Positions 51,942 through 60,842 of a stretch of DNA of 64,000 nucleotides are shown piece by piece. Source of the stretch: an uncultured Bacilli bacterium (GTDB lineage Bacteria > Bacillota_I > Bacilli_A > RFN20 > CAG-826); NCBI GenBank assembly GCA_934700895.1, contig CAKUXV010000004.1, forward strand, positions 86,558 through 150,557, in the 5' to 3' direction. Under the pieces are notes generated by a model that ran no database searches, was not told the DNA's origin, and saw only the letters and a list, made by a program, of their open reading frames with translations. Position 1 is the stretch's first letter, and each line of letters begins with the position of its first letter. The translations under genes and the position numbers were made by a program.

Positions 51942-52538
51942 ATGCCAAGAACCGCTGAGCAAAATAACGCGATTAAGGACAAACGTCGCGAAAAAATCTT
52001 ACAGTCATCCCTCCGCGTCTTTGCCAACGCGAATTACGATAAAGTTGCCATTGACGATATTAACAAGGCGAGCCACTGCTCCCATGGCCTTTTCTACCAT
52101 TATTTTGTTTCCAAAGAAGCCGTATTTCGCTACGTCTGCGAAGAAATCGTCTTCCCTTCTAAAATCACCGAAAAGATTCAAGCCATCCATCCTCTCCACG
52201 GCATGGCAGGAATCGAAGCCGTGGCGAAGTTCGTGGAAGAACTGCAAGCCGAAGGCCCAACGGAACGTTACGTCGCTCTCCTCATCCTTCGCGATGCGGG
52301 ATTAGAACGGGTCAAGGAATCCGGGATTGATTTGCATAAGAAAGCAGATCTCGCCGGAGATTTCTGCCGTTTCGTATCGGAAGCCCAAAAAGAGGGCAAA
52401 ATCATGGAGGGAGAACCCCTCGATATCGCCTACGCTTTCCTTCAAGTCGCCTATGCCGCGATCAACAAGCAGCATAACGTTGGCGTTCCGCCTCGTACCC
52501 TCGACGCGAAATTCCTCTGCTCATTGATTACGAAATAG
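51942..52538 (+). CDS. TetR-family regulator
   Basis: N-terminal helix-turn-helix (about 12-60): KDKRREKILQSSLRVFANANYDKVAIDDINKASHCSHGLFYHYFVSKEAVF. The C-terminal ligand domain is unclassified. Length 198 is typical. It has its own promoter, ribosome binding site and terminator, and no palindromic operator is obvious around it. Its target may be the neighbouring DUF368 gene or lie elsewhere. Confidence 0.9.
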   Translation: MPRTAEQNNAIKDKRREKILQSSLRVFANANYDKVAIDDINKASHCSHGLFYHYFVSKEAVFRYVCEEIVFPSKITEKIQAIHPLHGMAGIEAVAKFVEELQAEGPTERYVALLILRDAGLERVKESGIDLHKKADLAGDFCRFVSEAQKEGKIMEGEPLDIAYAFLQVAYAAINKQHNVGVPPRTLDAKFLCSLITK

Positions 52539-52556
52539 CCAATTGAAACAAACAGT

Positions 52557-52583
52557 AACCGCCTTTGATTAGGACGGTTTTTC
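52557..52583 (+). terminator. tetR terminator
   Basis: AACCG-CCT, loop TTGATT, AGG-A-CGGTT then five T. Confidence 0.82.
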
Positions 52584-52690
52584 GTAAACGTCAACGCCAG
52601 TTTAACCATGTTGAGGCCAATTAATCGGATTCATACTTCATCATACTTTTTATAGATGTAACGCAAGAGAAGTCTTTAGAGATTAGCTCG

Positions 52691-53902
52691 CTAGCTTAAA
52701 TGAATATCAACCTTGCCTAGCAGAAAATCCACGATGTTTAAGTGTGTGATTCCATCGTGAGACATATCCACGGCGTCTAACGACATCACATATTTGGGCG
52801 CGCCATCCTTGATGGGGCTGAAAGCGCCAAATTCCCGATCGATGGTTTCTTGTTGCTCCATCGTTAACGCAACCTGGATGAAGCATTTCTTGCCATTTTT
52901 ACAGGCAACGAAATCTACTTCGCCTTTATAAGTTTTGCCAACATATACCTCGTAGTCTCTAGATAGCAGCTCAATCAGAATCACGTTTTCCAGGAATCTC
53001 CCGCGGTCATAGGAATCCCCGTTGGAGCAGATATATCTCATCCCGTTATCCATCGCATAATACTTGGGGTTGGACTTCAAAACCGCTTTCCCGGCAATGT
53101 TATAACGGTAGATGGGCTTAATCAAAAAGCTGCTTTCCAATTTTTCCAAATAGCCATAGATGGGGGCCACAGAACAATCCTCTTTTTCTTCTGTTTTTAA
53201 ATAATTGCCAATTTTTTCAGGGTTAAAGTCACACCCAGCATTTAATAAAACATATTTTGCCACTTTAAGGAATTTTGCTTTATCCATCTTGGTGTCGCGA
53301 GTGAAAATGTCCTTACGGCAAATATTGTCGAACAATTCCCTAAGGTAATCCCTTTCGGCTTTCTCCTCGGGAATATCAAACCGAAGAGGGTATCCGCCTA
53401 AACGAAGATAATTGCCAAATTCGATCGGTTCTCTATTTTGTTTTTTCACATATTCATTGGCTTCGGAAAAAGTGAAGGGATAGATGGTGAATCCGATGAT
53501 GCGTCCCGTCAATAAAGTGGAGATCTCACTAGAAAGCATCTTCGAATTAGAACCCGTGATGAAAATAGAGCAATCAAAGGATACGCGGAAAGAATTCACA
53601 GCTTTTTCAAAAGACTGAACGTGCTGGATTTCATCGAAGAACAGATACTGTTTATTCATTCCTTTATGACTCAGCACGTAACTATTTAATTTTTTGTAAT
53701 CATCGATGTCATCAAAGCGTAAATCCTCGAAATTCAAATAGAGGATATCGTTATCCTGGACTCCTTTAGCCTTCAATTCTTGGATGATTTGTTCAATAAC
53801 CTTGGATTTCCCGGCTCTCCGAGAACCCGTCAAAACCTTGATGATGTCCGCGTCATAAAAGGGGCGAATTCTTGCCAAACAGTTCTCACGATTTAATAAC
53901 AT
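52691..53902 (-). CDS. AAA ATPase with DUF4143 (AAA_14 family)
   Basis: ATP-binding protein of the AAA_14/DUF4143 group, common in Firmicutes genomes as accessory genes of unclear role. Walker A GSRRAGKS near residue 27, Walker B YLFFDEIQHV, sensor ITGSNSKML. The C-terminal nuclease-like stretch is GEVDFVACKNGKKCFIQVALTM. Length 403. I choose the ATG at 53902 (MLLNRENCLARIRPF); a GTG six codons upstream is possible. It is monocistronic. A remnant of another family member lies at 30221. Confidence 0.88.
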   Translation of the reverse strand: MLLNRENCLARIRPFYDADIIKVLTGSRRAGKSKVIEQIIQELKAKGVQDNDILYLNFEDLRFDDIDDYKKLNSYVLSHKGMNKQYLFFDEIQHVQSFEKAVNSFRVSFDCSIFITGSNSKMLSSEISTLLTGRIIGFTIYPFTFSEANEYVKKQNREPIEFGNYLRLGGYPLRFDIPEEKAERDYLRELFDNICRKDIFTRDTKMDKAKFLKVAKYVLLNAGCDFNPEKIGNYLKTEEKEDCSVAPIYGYLEKLESSFLIKPIYRYNIAGKAVLKSNPKYYAMDNGMRYICSNGDSYDRGRFLENVILIELLSRDYEVYVGKTYKGEVDFVACKNGKKCFIQVALTMEQQETIDREFGAFSPIKDGAPKYVMSLDAVDMSHDGITHLNIVDFLLGKVDIHLS

Positions 53903-53978
53903 GACTGATAGCCTCGCCACTATTATCCCTTCTGCCTATAAAAATTTCAAATATTTTAAGTTTTTTTAGGTTGATAGA

Positions 53979-54005
53979 AAAAAAGCCCGATAAAATGGGC
54001 TTTTT
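53979..54005 (-). terminator. Terminator of the P-type ATPase gene
   Basis: Minus strand AAAAGCCC, loop ATTTTATC, GGGCTTTT with a T-run; 14 bases after the stop at 54019. Confidence 0.9.
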
Positions 54006-54018
54006 GTGCCTTGCTAAA

Positions 54019-55929
54019 TTAACGAATTTTTCGTCTTAGTAACCCCATGGTGATAAGAATTAAAACCATCGTTAACCCGGTATCCGCTAAAACGGCAATC
54101 CACATGGGGAATCCAGGAAGGAAGATGGAAAGGAGAAGAATCGTTAATTTCACGCATAAGGAGAAGATGATATTGAAGAGGACCTGTCCGCGGACCTTCG
54201 ACGCGATCGATAAGGCAAACGCGACCTTCAAGGGGTTATCGTCCATAATCACAACATCCGCGTTATCAATAGCAAGGTCGCTTCCCGCTCCTCCCATCGC
54301 AATACCAACATCAGAAACCGCGATGGAAGCCGCGTCGTTAATCCCATCTCCCATATAGGCGACAGCTTTATCCGCATTTTGGATTTTCTCTTGGAGCAAC
54401 TTGGTTTTATCTTGGGGCAATAATTCCGCGTGGTATTCATCTAACCCCAGTTCTTGGCTGACGCCTGTTGCTACCGTCTCCTTATCGCCCGTCAACATGG
54501 TAATTTGAACTTTTGCTTGATGGAGGCGTTCGACCATTTCCTTGGATTGATTACGTAAGGTATCCCTGCAAACAAGATATCCCCTGTACTCATGGTTCGC
54601 GGCCACATAAACAATCGACCCCACCGCATTCACCGTTTCAAATCGGATGTTGTTTTCTTCGAGCAATCTGGCGTTGCCAACAAGAACTTCTTGGCCTTTA
54701 TAGGTGCAGGCAATGCCGCGTCCTGCGACTTCGGTATAAGAAGTCAAAAGGGTTTCATCATAATTAGACCCACCTGCTAGTTTAATCGCTGCGGCGATCG
54801 GATGATTGCTACGGCTTTCCGCAGCTTTAGCAAGTTCTAGTAGTTCCTCGTTTGACCCATGAACCGCCTTGGATTTAGACAAAACAAAGTCCCCATTGGT
54901 TAACGTGCCGGTTTTATCCGTGACTAAATATCCTAGGCGGGATAATTGGTCAAAGACCGCCGCACCCTTGATGACGATGCCGTTTTTGGAAGCCAATCCG
55001 ATTCCTGCAAAATAGGCCATCGGAACAGAAATCACAATCGCGCAGGGGCAAGAGATGATCAAAACATTCAAGGAACGATAAATCCAGGTTTCCCAGATTG
55101 TCCCATTATTCATTCCCAAGAATAAGGGAGGCAGTACGGCAATTAAAACGGCAAGGCAAACTACAATCGGGGTATACCAGGTGGCAAACTGATCCACGAA
55201 ACGGGTGGCCTTAGATTTGCTCTCCGCGCCCTCTTCAATGAGTTCGAGGATCTTAGAAACCGTGTTGTCTTTGTATTCGCGTTTGACCAAAACCGTGATG
55301 GAGCCTTCTTTGAGAATCGTTCCCGCGTTCACGTCCTCGTTTGTTTTCTTTTCTACGGGAATCGATTCTCCCGTTAAAGAAGACATATCGAGGTGTCCGC
55401 TTCCTTCAATAATCGTTCCATCCGCGGGCAGAATCTCTCCCACGCGGACAAGAACCTTATCCCCGATTTGAAGGGATTTCGGATCCACGTCCTTTGTGGA
55501 TTCATTTTCAACAAGGTGGGCAACGCTTGCCCGTAAACCGACGGCATCGCGAATCGCTTTGTGGGATTTATCATCCGCGACGTCTTCTAACAATTCTCCG
55601 ATTTGGAACAAGAACATGACGGCGATGCCTTCGATGAATTCGTTGGCTTCCGGGCCGAAGGCACGGATGGCAAAGGCACCAACGGAGGCAATAATCATCA
55701 AGAACTCTTCGTTGAAAACATGATGTTCTTTTACGATATCTTCTACGGCTTCGATTAAGACGTCGTAAGCAAGGATGAACCAAGAGATTCCCATGACAAG
55801 GAGATTTACCCATAAAGGGAAATGAGATTCGTTGAAATAGAAATACCCAGCGGCGGCGATACCTCCACCTAGCACCAAGCGTGCAATCTTGATCCAGAAT
55901 TCCTTATTGAAGATGCTTTCTTCTTCCAT
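54019..55929 (-). CDS. Zn/Cd/Pb-exporting P1B-type ATPase
   Basis: Heavy-metal efflux pump. Phosphorylation motif DKTGTLTNG, TGES actuator loop (SSLTGESIPVEK), hinge GDGINDAASIA, and the metal path CPCAIVISVP, a Lys in the next helix (LCVKLTI) and ADTGLTMV in the last: the P1B-2 (CPCx4SxP, K, DxG) pattern for Zn/Cd/Pb. No N-terminal CxxC metal domain. Length 636. The start at 55929 follows TTGGAGGATAAACCC; an in-frame start ten codons upstream would lie across operator 1. Twin operators overlap its promoter. Confidence 0.93.
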   Translation of the reverse strand: MEEESIFNKEFWIKIARLVLGGGIAAAGYFYFNESHFPLWVNLLVMGISWFILAYDVLIEAVEDIVKEHHVFNEEFLMIIASVGAFAIRAFGPEANEFIEGIAVMFLFQIGELLEDVADDKSHKAIRDAVGLRASVAHLVENESTKDVDPKSLQIGDKVLVRVGEILPADGTIIEGSGHLDMSSLTGESIPVEKKTNEDVNAGTILKEGSITVLVKREYKDNTVSKILELIEEGAESKSKATRFVDQFATWYTPIVVCLAVLIAVLPPLFLGMNNGTIWETWIYRSLNVLIISCPCAIVISVPMAYFAGIGLASKNGIVIKGAAVFDQLSRLGYLVTDKTGTLTNGDFVLSKSKAVHGSNEELLELAKAAESRSNHPIAAAIKLAGGSNYDETLLTSYTEVAGRGIACTYKGQEVLVGNARLLEENNIRFETVNAVGSIVYVAANHEYRGYLVCRDTLRNQSKEMVERLHQAKVQITMLTGDKETVATGVSQELGLDEYHAELLPQDKTKLLQEKIQNADKAVAYMGDGINDAASIAVSDVGIAMGGAGSDLAIDNADVVIMDDNPLKVAFALSIASKVRGQVLFNIIFSLCVKLTILLLSIFLPGFPMWIAVLADTGLTMVLILITMGLLRRKIR

Positions 55930-55945
55930 GGGTTTATCCTCCAAG

Positions 55946-55965
55946 ATATGAACGTTCATTCATAT
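55946..55965. promoter_or_regulatory. Metal-repressor operator 1 (ArsR/SmtB-like)
   Basis: ATATGAA, six bases, TTCATAT. Lies between the transcription start and the ribosome binding site of the P-type ATPase. Confidence 0.72.
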
Positions 55966-55975
55966 CATCAGGCAT

Positions 55976-56004
55976 ATTATATGAATGGTTTTTCATATGT
56001 TCAA
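55976..56004 (-). promoter_or_regulatory. Promoter of the Zn/Cd ATPase
   Basis: Minus strand TTGAAC, 17 bases, TATAAT. The spacer and half of the -10 are covered by operator 2. Confidence 0.82.
55979..55998. promoter_or_regulatory. Metal-repressor operator 2 (ArsR/SmtB-like)
   Basis: A second ATATGAA, six bases, TTCATAT, exactly 33 bases (about three turns) from operator 1. The inner six bases differ between the copies, so the arms are the conserved part. Confidence 0.75.
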
Positions 56005-56081
56005 GGGATATTAGAAATACTTGAGCTCGAGGGATTAAACAATCGAAGGGCAATCGTTCAATCGGTATCGATAAACCATTT

Positions 56082-56110
56082 TTGACGTTGAAAAATATCT
56101 TACATACTTT
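56082..56110 (+). promoter_or_regulatory. Promoter of the Fe-S flavoprotein gene
   Basis: TTGACG, 17 bases, TACTTT, then about 34 bases to the ATG at 56145 with GTGGAGAATGCAGT as ribosome binding site. An alternative is TTGAAA with TATGAT at 18 bases. Confidence 0.6.
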
Positions 56111-56144
56111 GTATGATGTTCAAAATTATTGTGGAGAATGCAGT

Positions 56145-58955
56145 ATGAAATTTGAAGATGTCACGAACGTTTATCCTGGGCCAGAGGCTTATCCAGAGAA
56201 GGAACGTCCCTTAATTTTGAAATTAGGCCAAAAAATTACCGACCGTAAATTCCGCAAGGTCAATTACAAGGATCCCGAATATTATGGCTTGGCTGCATTT
56301 GTCAGCGACGAAGAGGCGGAAATCGCCCTCAAGATGAAGCTCCGTCAGGAATATTCCATCGAGGAGATGATGAAACTAACGAAGAAGCTTGGATATAGCC
56401 AAAAGGAACTCGAAGACAAATTGTTCCACATGGGCTACACGGGCTTAATCGAATGGCATTATCACGAAGAAAACGGAGAACGGAAAAAGTATTACGTCCT
56501 CCCTCGTTTCGTCATGGGCAGCGCCGAATTCTCCAACATGAGAAAAGAGCAAATCACGGAGAAACCCCAAATCGCCCGGTTCTTTGAACGCATGACCTTT
56601 GACCCTCTCAATGGCTTAACCCCGATGATTCCTCCAGGAGGAGCCGGCATCGGCATGCACGTCATCCCGGTAGAAAAAGCGATTGAGCATGAAACGAGTT
56701 CCATCGACTTAGAGCACATCACCCATTGGTTAGATAAATACGAAGGCCACATCGCCGCTTCCGCTTGTTCCTGCACGATGTGCGAAGAAGTATTGGGGAT
56801 GGGCTCAGGACGCGATCCGGAAGATTGGTGCATCGCAGTGGGCGAAATGGCCGATTACTGCGTCGATACCCAAAAAGCCCATTACATCACGAAAGAAAAA
56901 GCCTTGGAGATTTTCCAAAAGGCCGAAAAGAATGGATACGTCCATCAGATTTCCAATAACGACGGTCCGAATAAAATCATCGGCATCTGCAACTGCGACC
57001 CCAAGGTTTGCCATGCGTTGCGCACCTCTCAATTATTCAATACCCCGAACTTGTCTCGTAGCGCTTATGTGGCCCATGTAGAGAAAGCTAAATGCGTCGC
57101 CTGTGGACGATGCGTGGAATATTGCCCGGCCGGCGCGGTGAAGCTCGGTCAAAAACTTTGCCTCAAAGATCATAGCGAAGTCCAATATCCGAAAATCGAA
57201 GACCCGGCGAATACCAAATGGGATCGTTCCAAATGGAGTGAAGCCTATAACGATACCAACCGCATTAATTGCTATCCTAGTGGTACCGCTCCTTGCAAGA
57301 CCGCTTGCCCCGCTCATATCGCGATTCAAGGCTATCTCAAATTAGCGGCCCAAGGTCGTTACGAAGACGCGCTTGCCTTAATCAAAAAGAACAACCCCTT
57401 CCCCGCGGTTTGCGGACGTATCTGCAACAAGCGTTGCGAAGATGCCTGTACACGTGGAACCATTGACCAAGCCATTGCGATTGACGCGGTCAAAAAATTT
57501 TTGGCGGAGCGTGACTTAGACCCCGCGACCCGTTTTATCCCCGAGAAGGAAATCCCCTCGGCGGTCGACGGATTCGAATTTAAAGAAAAGATTGCCATCA
57601 TTGGCGCGGGTCCCGCCGGATTAAGCGCGGCTTATTTCTTGGCGTTAAAAGGATATCGTCCCACCGTCTTTGAGAAGAGCCCCTTCCCCGGAGGCATGCT
57701 CCGTTATGGAATCCCCTCCTATAAACTAGAGAAGACGATCATCGATGCCGAGATCGAAGTCATGAAGGAATTAGGAGTTGAAATCCGTTGCGGCATCGAA
57801 GTCGGCAAGGACATCACGATTGAAGAACTCAAGAAACAAGGTTATTGTGCCTTCTATCTTGCTATCGGCTGCCAAGGCGGCCGTCGCCCGGGTATTCTTA
57901 ACGACAACGCGGAAGGTTGCAACATCGCCGTCGACTTCTTGCGCGAAGCAACCAACCATCAAGATCAAAAGATGGATGGGGATGTCGTCGTTGTCGGTGG
58001 AGGCAACGTCGCGATTGACTGCGCTCGCGTGGCCAGCCGCTTTAACCCAAGCAAGGTGACGATGGTTTGTTTAGAAACCAAAGAAGAGATGCCTGCTTCT
58101 AAAATAGAGCAGCAAGAAGCCGAGGAAGAGGGTGTGAACATCCTTTGCTCCTATGGGCCCAAAGAAATCAAAGTGGACGAAAAAGGACATGTGTCCTCCA
58201 TCGTTTTCAAAAAATGCACCCAAACCAAGGATCCCGAAACGGGACGCTTCGCTCCGTTATATAACGAAGAAGAGACCATCGAATTACCCGCGAGCCGCGT
58301 GATCTTCGCAATTGGCCAATCGATCGTATGGGGCGACTTGTTAAAAGGAACTAGCGTTGAGACCAAACCTAACGGGGCTCCGTTAGCAGAGCCTTATACC
58401 TATCGGACTAGCGATCCCCAAATCGTGGTAGGAGGAGACGTATTCACGGGACCGAAGTTTGTAATCGATGCCATTGCCGCGGGCAAGATGGCCGCGGATT
58501 CCTTGCACCGCATCGCTCACCCGGGGACCAGCAAAGACGAAGGCATCAACAAGATGGAATTCGTCGCCTTCGATACGAATAACGTCTTTATTGATGACTA
58601 TGACCATTCCGCCCGTCAGGAGGAAGGATTGGATGGTTCGTTTGACGCGAAGAAGAGTTTCCGCGATGCTAGGAAGACTTTAACCGAAGAGCAGGTGAAG
58701 ATTGAAACTGCCCGTTGCTTAGGATGCGGAGCTTCGATTGTGGATACCAACAAATGCATCGGCTGCGGCATCTGCACGACCAAATGCGAATTCGACGCCA
58801 TTCACTTAACCCGCGATATCCCCGCGGCCTCCGTCATGGTGCCCTGCGAGGATACGATGAAGCAAGTGTTCCCGTATATGATTAAGCGTCAATTCGCGAT
58901 TAAGAAGCATCAACGCGAACTAAAGAAACAAGCAAAAGAAGCCTTGAAGAAATAA
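56145..58955 (+). CDS. Multidomain Fe-S flavoprotein oxidoreductase (GltD-like core)
   Basis: A 936-residue electron-transfer enzyme. The N-terminal part (about 1-300) has its own Cys pairs (ACSCTMC near 206-212 and CNCDPKVC near 283). A ferredoxin segment CVACGRCVEYCP follows (about 316-328). The centre is a GltD-type unit: CKTACP and VCGRICNKRCEDAC for Fe-S binding, FAD motif GAGPAGLSAAY (about 487) and NAD(P) motif GGGNVAIDCARVA (about 616). It ends with a second ferredoxin domain, CIGCGICTTKC (about 872-882). Probably transfers electrons between NAD(P)H and an unknown partner. hypA follows with no gap. Confidence 0.85.
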   Translation: MKFEDVTNVYPGPEAYPEKERPLILKLGQKITDRKFRKVNYKDPEYYGLAAFVSDEEAEIALKMKLRQEYSIEEMMKLTKKLGYSQKELEDKLFHMGYTGLIEWHYHEENGERKKYYVLPRFVMGSAEFSNMRKEQITEKPQIARFFERMTFDPLNGLTPMIPPGGAGIGMHVIPVEKAIEHETSSIDLEHITHWLDKYEGHIAASACSCTMCEEVLGMGSGRDPEDWCIAVGEMADYCVDTQKAHYITKEKALEIFQKAEKNGYVHQISNNDGPNKIIGICNCDPKVCHALRTSQLFNTPNLSRSAYVAHVEKAKCVACGRCVEYCPAGAVKLGQKLCLKDHSEVQYPKIEDPANTKWDRSKWSEAYNDTNRINCYPSGTAPCKTACPAHIAIQGYLKLAAQGRYEDALALIKKNNPFPAVCGRICNKRCEDACTRGTIDQAIAIDAVKKFLAERDLDPATRFIPEKEIPSAVDGFEFKEKIAIIGAGPAGLSAAYFLALKGYRPTVFEKSPFPGGMLRYGIPSYKLEKTIIDAEIEVMKELGVEIRCGIEVGKDITIEELKKQGYCAFYLAIGCQGGRRPGILNDNAEGCNIAVDFLREATNHQDQKMDGDVVVVGGGNVAIDCARVASRFNPSKVTMVCLETKEEMPASKIEQQEAEEEGVNILCSYGPKEIKVDEKGHVSSIVFKKCTQTKDPETGRFAPLYNEEETIELPASRVIFAIGQSIVWGDLLKGTSVETKPNGAPLAEPYTYRTSDPQIVVGGDVFTGPKFVIDAIAAGKMAADSLHRIAHPGTSKDEGINKMEFVAFDTNNVFIDDYDHSARQEEGLDGSFDAKKSFRDARKTLTEEQVKIETARCLGCGASIVDTNKCIGCGICTTKCEFDAIHLTRDIPAASVMVPCEDTMKQVFPYMIKRQFAIKKHQRELKKQAKEALKK

Positions 58956-59300
58956 ATGCACGAGCTATCGATTGTTTCCAACATCGCGGATACCTTGCAT
59001 GATTTCTTTAAGGATCATCCGGTTCAAAAAGTCTATTCCGTCACTTTATGCGTGGGAGATGTAAGCGGGGTGGTCCCCTCTTACCTCACCGACGCATGGG
59101 GATGGTTTATGAAAGAGGACGAGATCTTAAAGGATTCTATCCTCAAGATTGAATCGATCCCGGCGATTACAACCTGCTTAGATTGCAAGAAAGAATACGA
59201 CACGATTCGTTATGCAAAAGTCTGCCCTTATTGCAAAAGCGAGAACACGGTCCTCAAGCAAGGGAACGAACTCTATATCAAAGAGATCGAAGCGGAGTGA
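58956..59300 (+). CDS. hypA: HypA-type nickel metallochaperone
   Basis: Delivers Ni to [NiFe]-hydrogenase (or urease) in known systems. The nickel site MHELSIV (His2, Glu3) and a zinc module with CLDCKKEY and CPYCKSE pairs (about 73-92) are both intact. Length 114. The ATG directly follows the stop of the large flavoprotein, so the two are coupled. No hydrogenase, HypB or urease genes are in the window, so its client here is unclear. Confidence 0.87.
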   Translation: MHELSIVSNIADTLHDFFKDHPVQKVYSVTLCVGDVSGVVPSYLTDAWGWFMKEDEILKDSILKIESIPAITTCLDCKKEYDTIRYAKVCPYCKSENTVLKQGNELYIKEIEAE

Positions 59301-59302
59301 GG

Positions 59303-60571
59303 TTATTCCTCCTCCGCTTTTGTCTGCAGGGGAATAAAGGTACGGGTCTTGCCCCTTGATTCATCATAGACGAGGACCACTTCTTGCTCCTCGTCTTTTT
59401 TACCAAGCAGCATTTTGGCTAGATCGTTGTTGTCATGATGAATGGATTCGCGGATAGGCGCGATGACTCCACTCGCTTTTTCTAACAGGGCTTCCTTGTT
59501 TTTAGCAAAGATGCCGAAATCTTTCGCGCTTCCGATGACGGTTTCGCCTTTATTTTTCAATTGTTCTAGTAACGCTTCCTCTTCGTTTTTTAATTGCAGG
59601 GCATAGCTATTCTCCACATGATGTTTTAATTCATCATAGAGCTCAGGCAAAGCGGGGTCAGCATAATTCTTTTTATTTCGGGAAGCGATTTCGACCATCT
59701 CCGCTTGGACTTCCATCCTTTCGGCCTCTAAGCAGATTTCTAGTTCCGGGGACAAAGAAGATAAACGGTCTTCGAATTGCTTGAGTCTCGTCTTGACCTG
59801 CACTCCGTGGATATCTTCTTTTAAAAACGAATCTTTCTCCCTTTCAAAACGAAGACGGTATTCCTCAAAGATGGCCCCGCATTCATCGCGGATATGACGG
59901 ATTTCCTGGAGGTCCACTTCATCTAATTCCTGACGACCAGAAAGTTGACGTAATCGCTTACGACTTCGAATGAGTACTCCCGCCTTCTCATCATCATGGA
60001 TTAATAAAAGTTTCTCCGTATTCTCGGAGAATTTGCCTAACTGCTCATAAATCCGATGCAGGTAGTATTGGCCCGAAGCGATGGCCATCGCTTGGATGCC
60101 AATCCCTACGGCATTCATCGGATTAAAGACACTTAAAAAGGCAAAGCTGGACGCTTGATTCACAACCGCCCCGCCGTTTTGAATGATATTGGACGTGGCG
60201 TTCCCGCTTAATAAATTAGTTAAGGTAGACGGGTTCGTCACCGCGGAGAAGACCCCTTTAGGAGAGACATTACGTAAATCGGCAAGGGAATAAACCTTCT
60301 TGCTGACTTCCATAAAGCTTTTCGTCACCGTGCCATTAAGCTTTTCCCGTTTAATGGCTTTGACTTCTTGGTATTTGCCTTCTAACCGTAAGGGACGGGT
60401 AAAGGTTAACGAATTCCCTTGATCATCCTGCATGAGAATTTCTTGGACTTTCTCGACTTCTAATGGCTTCTTCTCTTCCATAGGCTTTCTTTTTTGCTTT
60501 TTAAAAAACAAGGTGGCAAAAGTGCCGAAACCAGCAGCTAAGACGATAAGAAGGATGATGAGGACGACCAT
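59303..60571 (-). CDS. N-terminally anchored coiled-coil membrane protein
   Basis: Unrecognised. A hydrophobic helix at residues 3-22 followed by KKQKRK suggests an N-terminal anchor with the bulk in the cytosol. A second hydrophobic stretch (about 130-175; FAFLSVFNPMNAVGIGIQAMAIASGQYYL) may sit on or in the membrane. Residues 180-360 are charged and helical (EICLEAERMEVQAEMVEIA, EEALLEQLKNKGE), consistent with coiled coil. It ends two bases from hypA (convergent). TATAAT lies 17 bases before the ATG; no ribosome binding site. Confidence 0.7.
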   Translation of the reverse strand: MVVLIILLIVLAAGFGTFATLFFKKQKRKPMEEKKPLEVEKVQEILMQDDQGNSLTFTRPLRLEGKYQEVKAIKREKLNGTVTKSFMEVSKKVYSLADLRNVSPKGVFSAVTNPSTLTNLLSGNATSNIIQNGGAVVNQASSFAFLSVFNPMNAVGIGIQAMAIASGQYYLHRIYEQLGKFSENTEKLLLIHDDEKAGVLIRSRKRLRQLSGRQELDEVDLQEIRHIRDECGAIFEEYRLRFEREKDSFLKEDIHGVQVKTRLKQFEDRLSSLSPELEICLEAERMEVQAEMVEIASRNKKNYADPALPELYDELKHHVENSYALQLKNEEEALLEQLKNKGETVIGSAKDFGIFAKNKEALLEKASGVIAPIRESIHHDNNDLAKMLLGKKDEEQEVVLVYDESRGKTRTFIPLQTKAEEE

Positions 60572-60789
60572 AACTAGTTCCGCGACTCATTATAGAGCAA
60601 ATCGCTTCGTGGCGAACCTTTCGATGCATGGTCGTCCTCCTTCACCTTGGAACCCCCGTTCCCGCGACAACATCGACCAATCTTGATGGGATTTTGTATT
60701 TTTAACGCTTTTAGAAGCCTGAATAAGGGCAGGAAAGACGAGTTAATGAATAAAAAGACACATTTAGAAGAAAATGGGAAAAGAACCCA

Positions 60790-60803
60790 TGTAACCGCTT
60801 TCA
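60790..60803 (+). promoter_or_regulatory. CcpA cre site (perfect consensus)
   Basis: TGTAACCGCTTTCA fits TGWAANCGNTNWCA at every position. It ends one base before a CATAAT -10 candidate and 39 bases before the ATG at 60843, so it should respond to carbon supply. Confidence 0.65.
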
Positions 60804-60842
60804 ACATAATAAAGTCACATAAAGAAAGGGGATCGTCCCATT

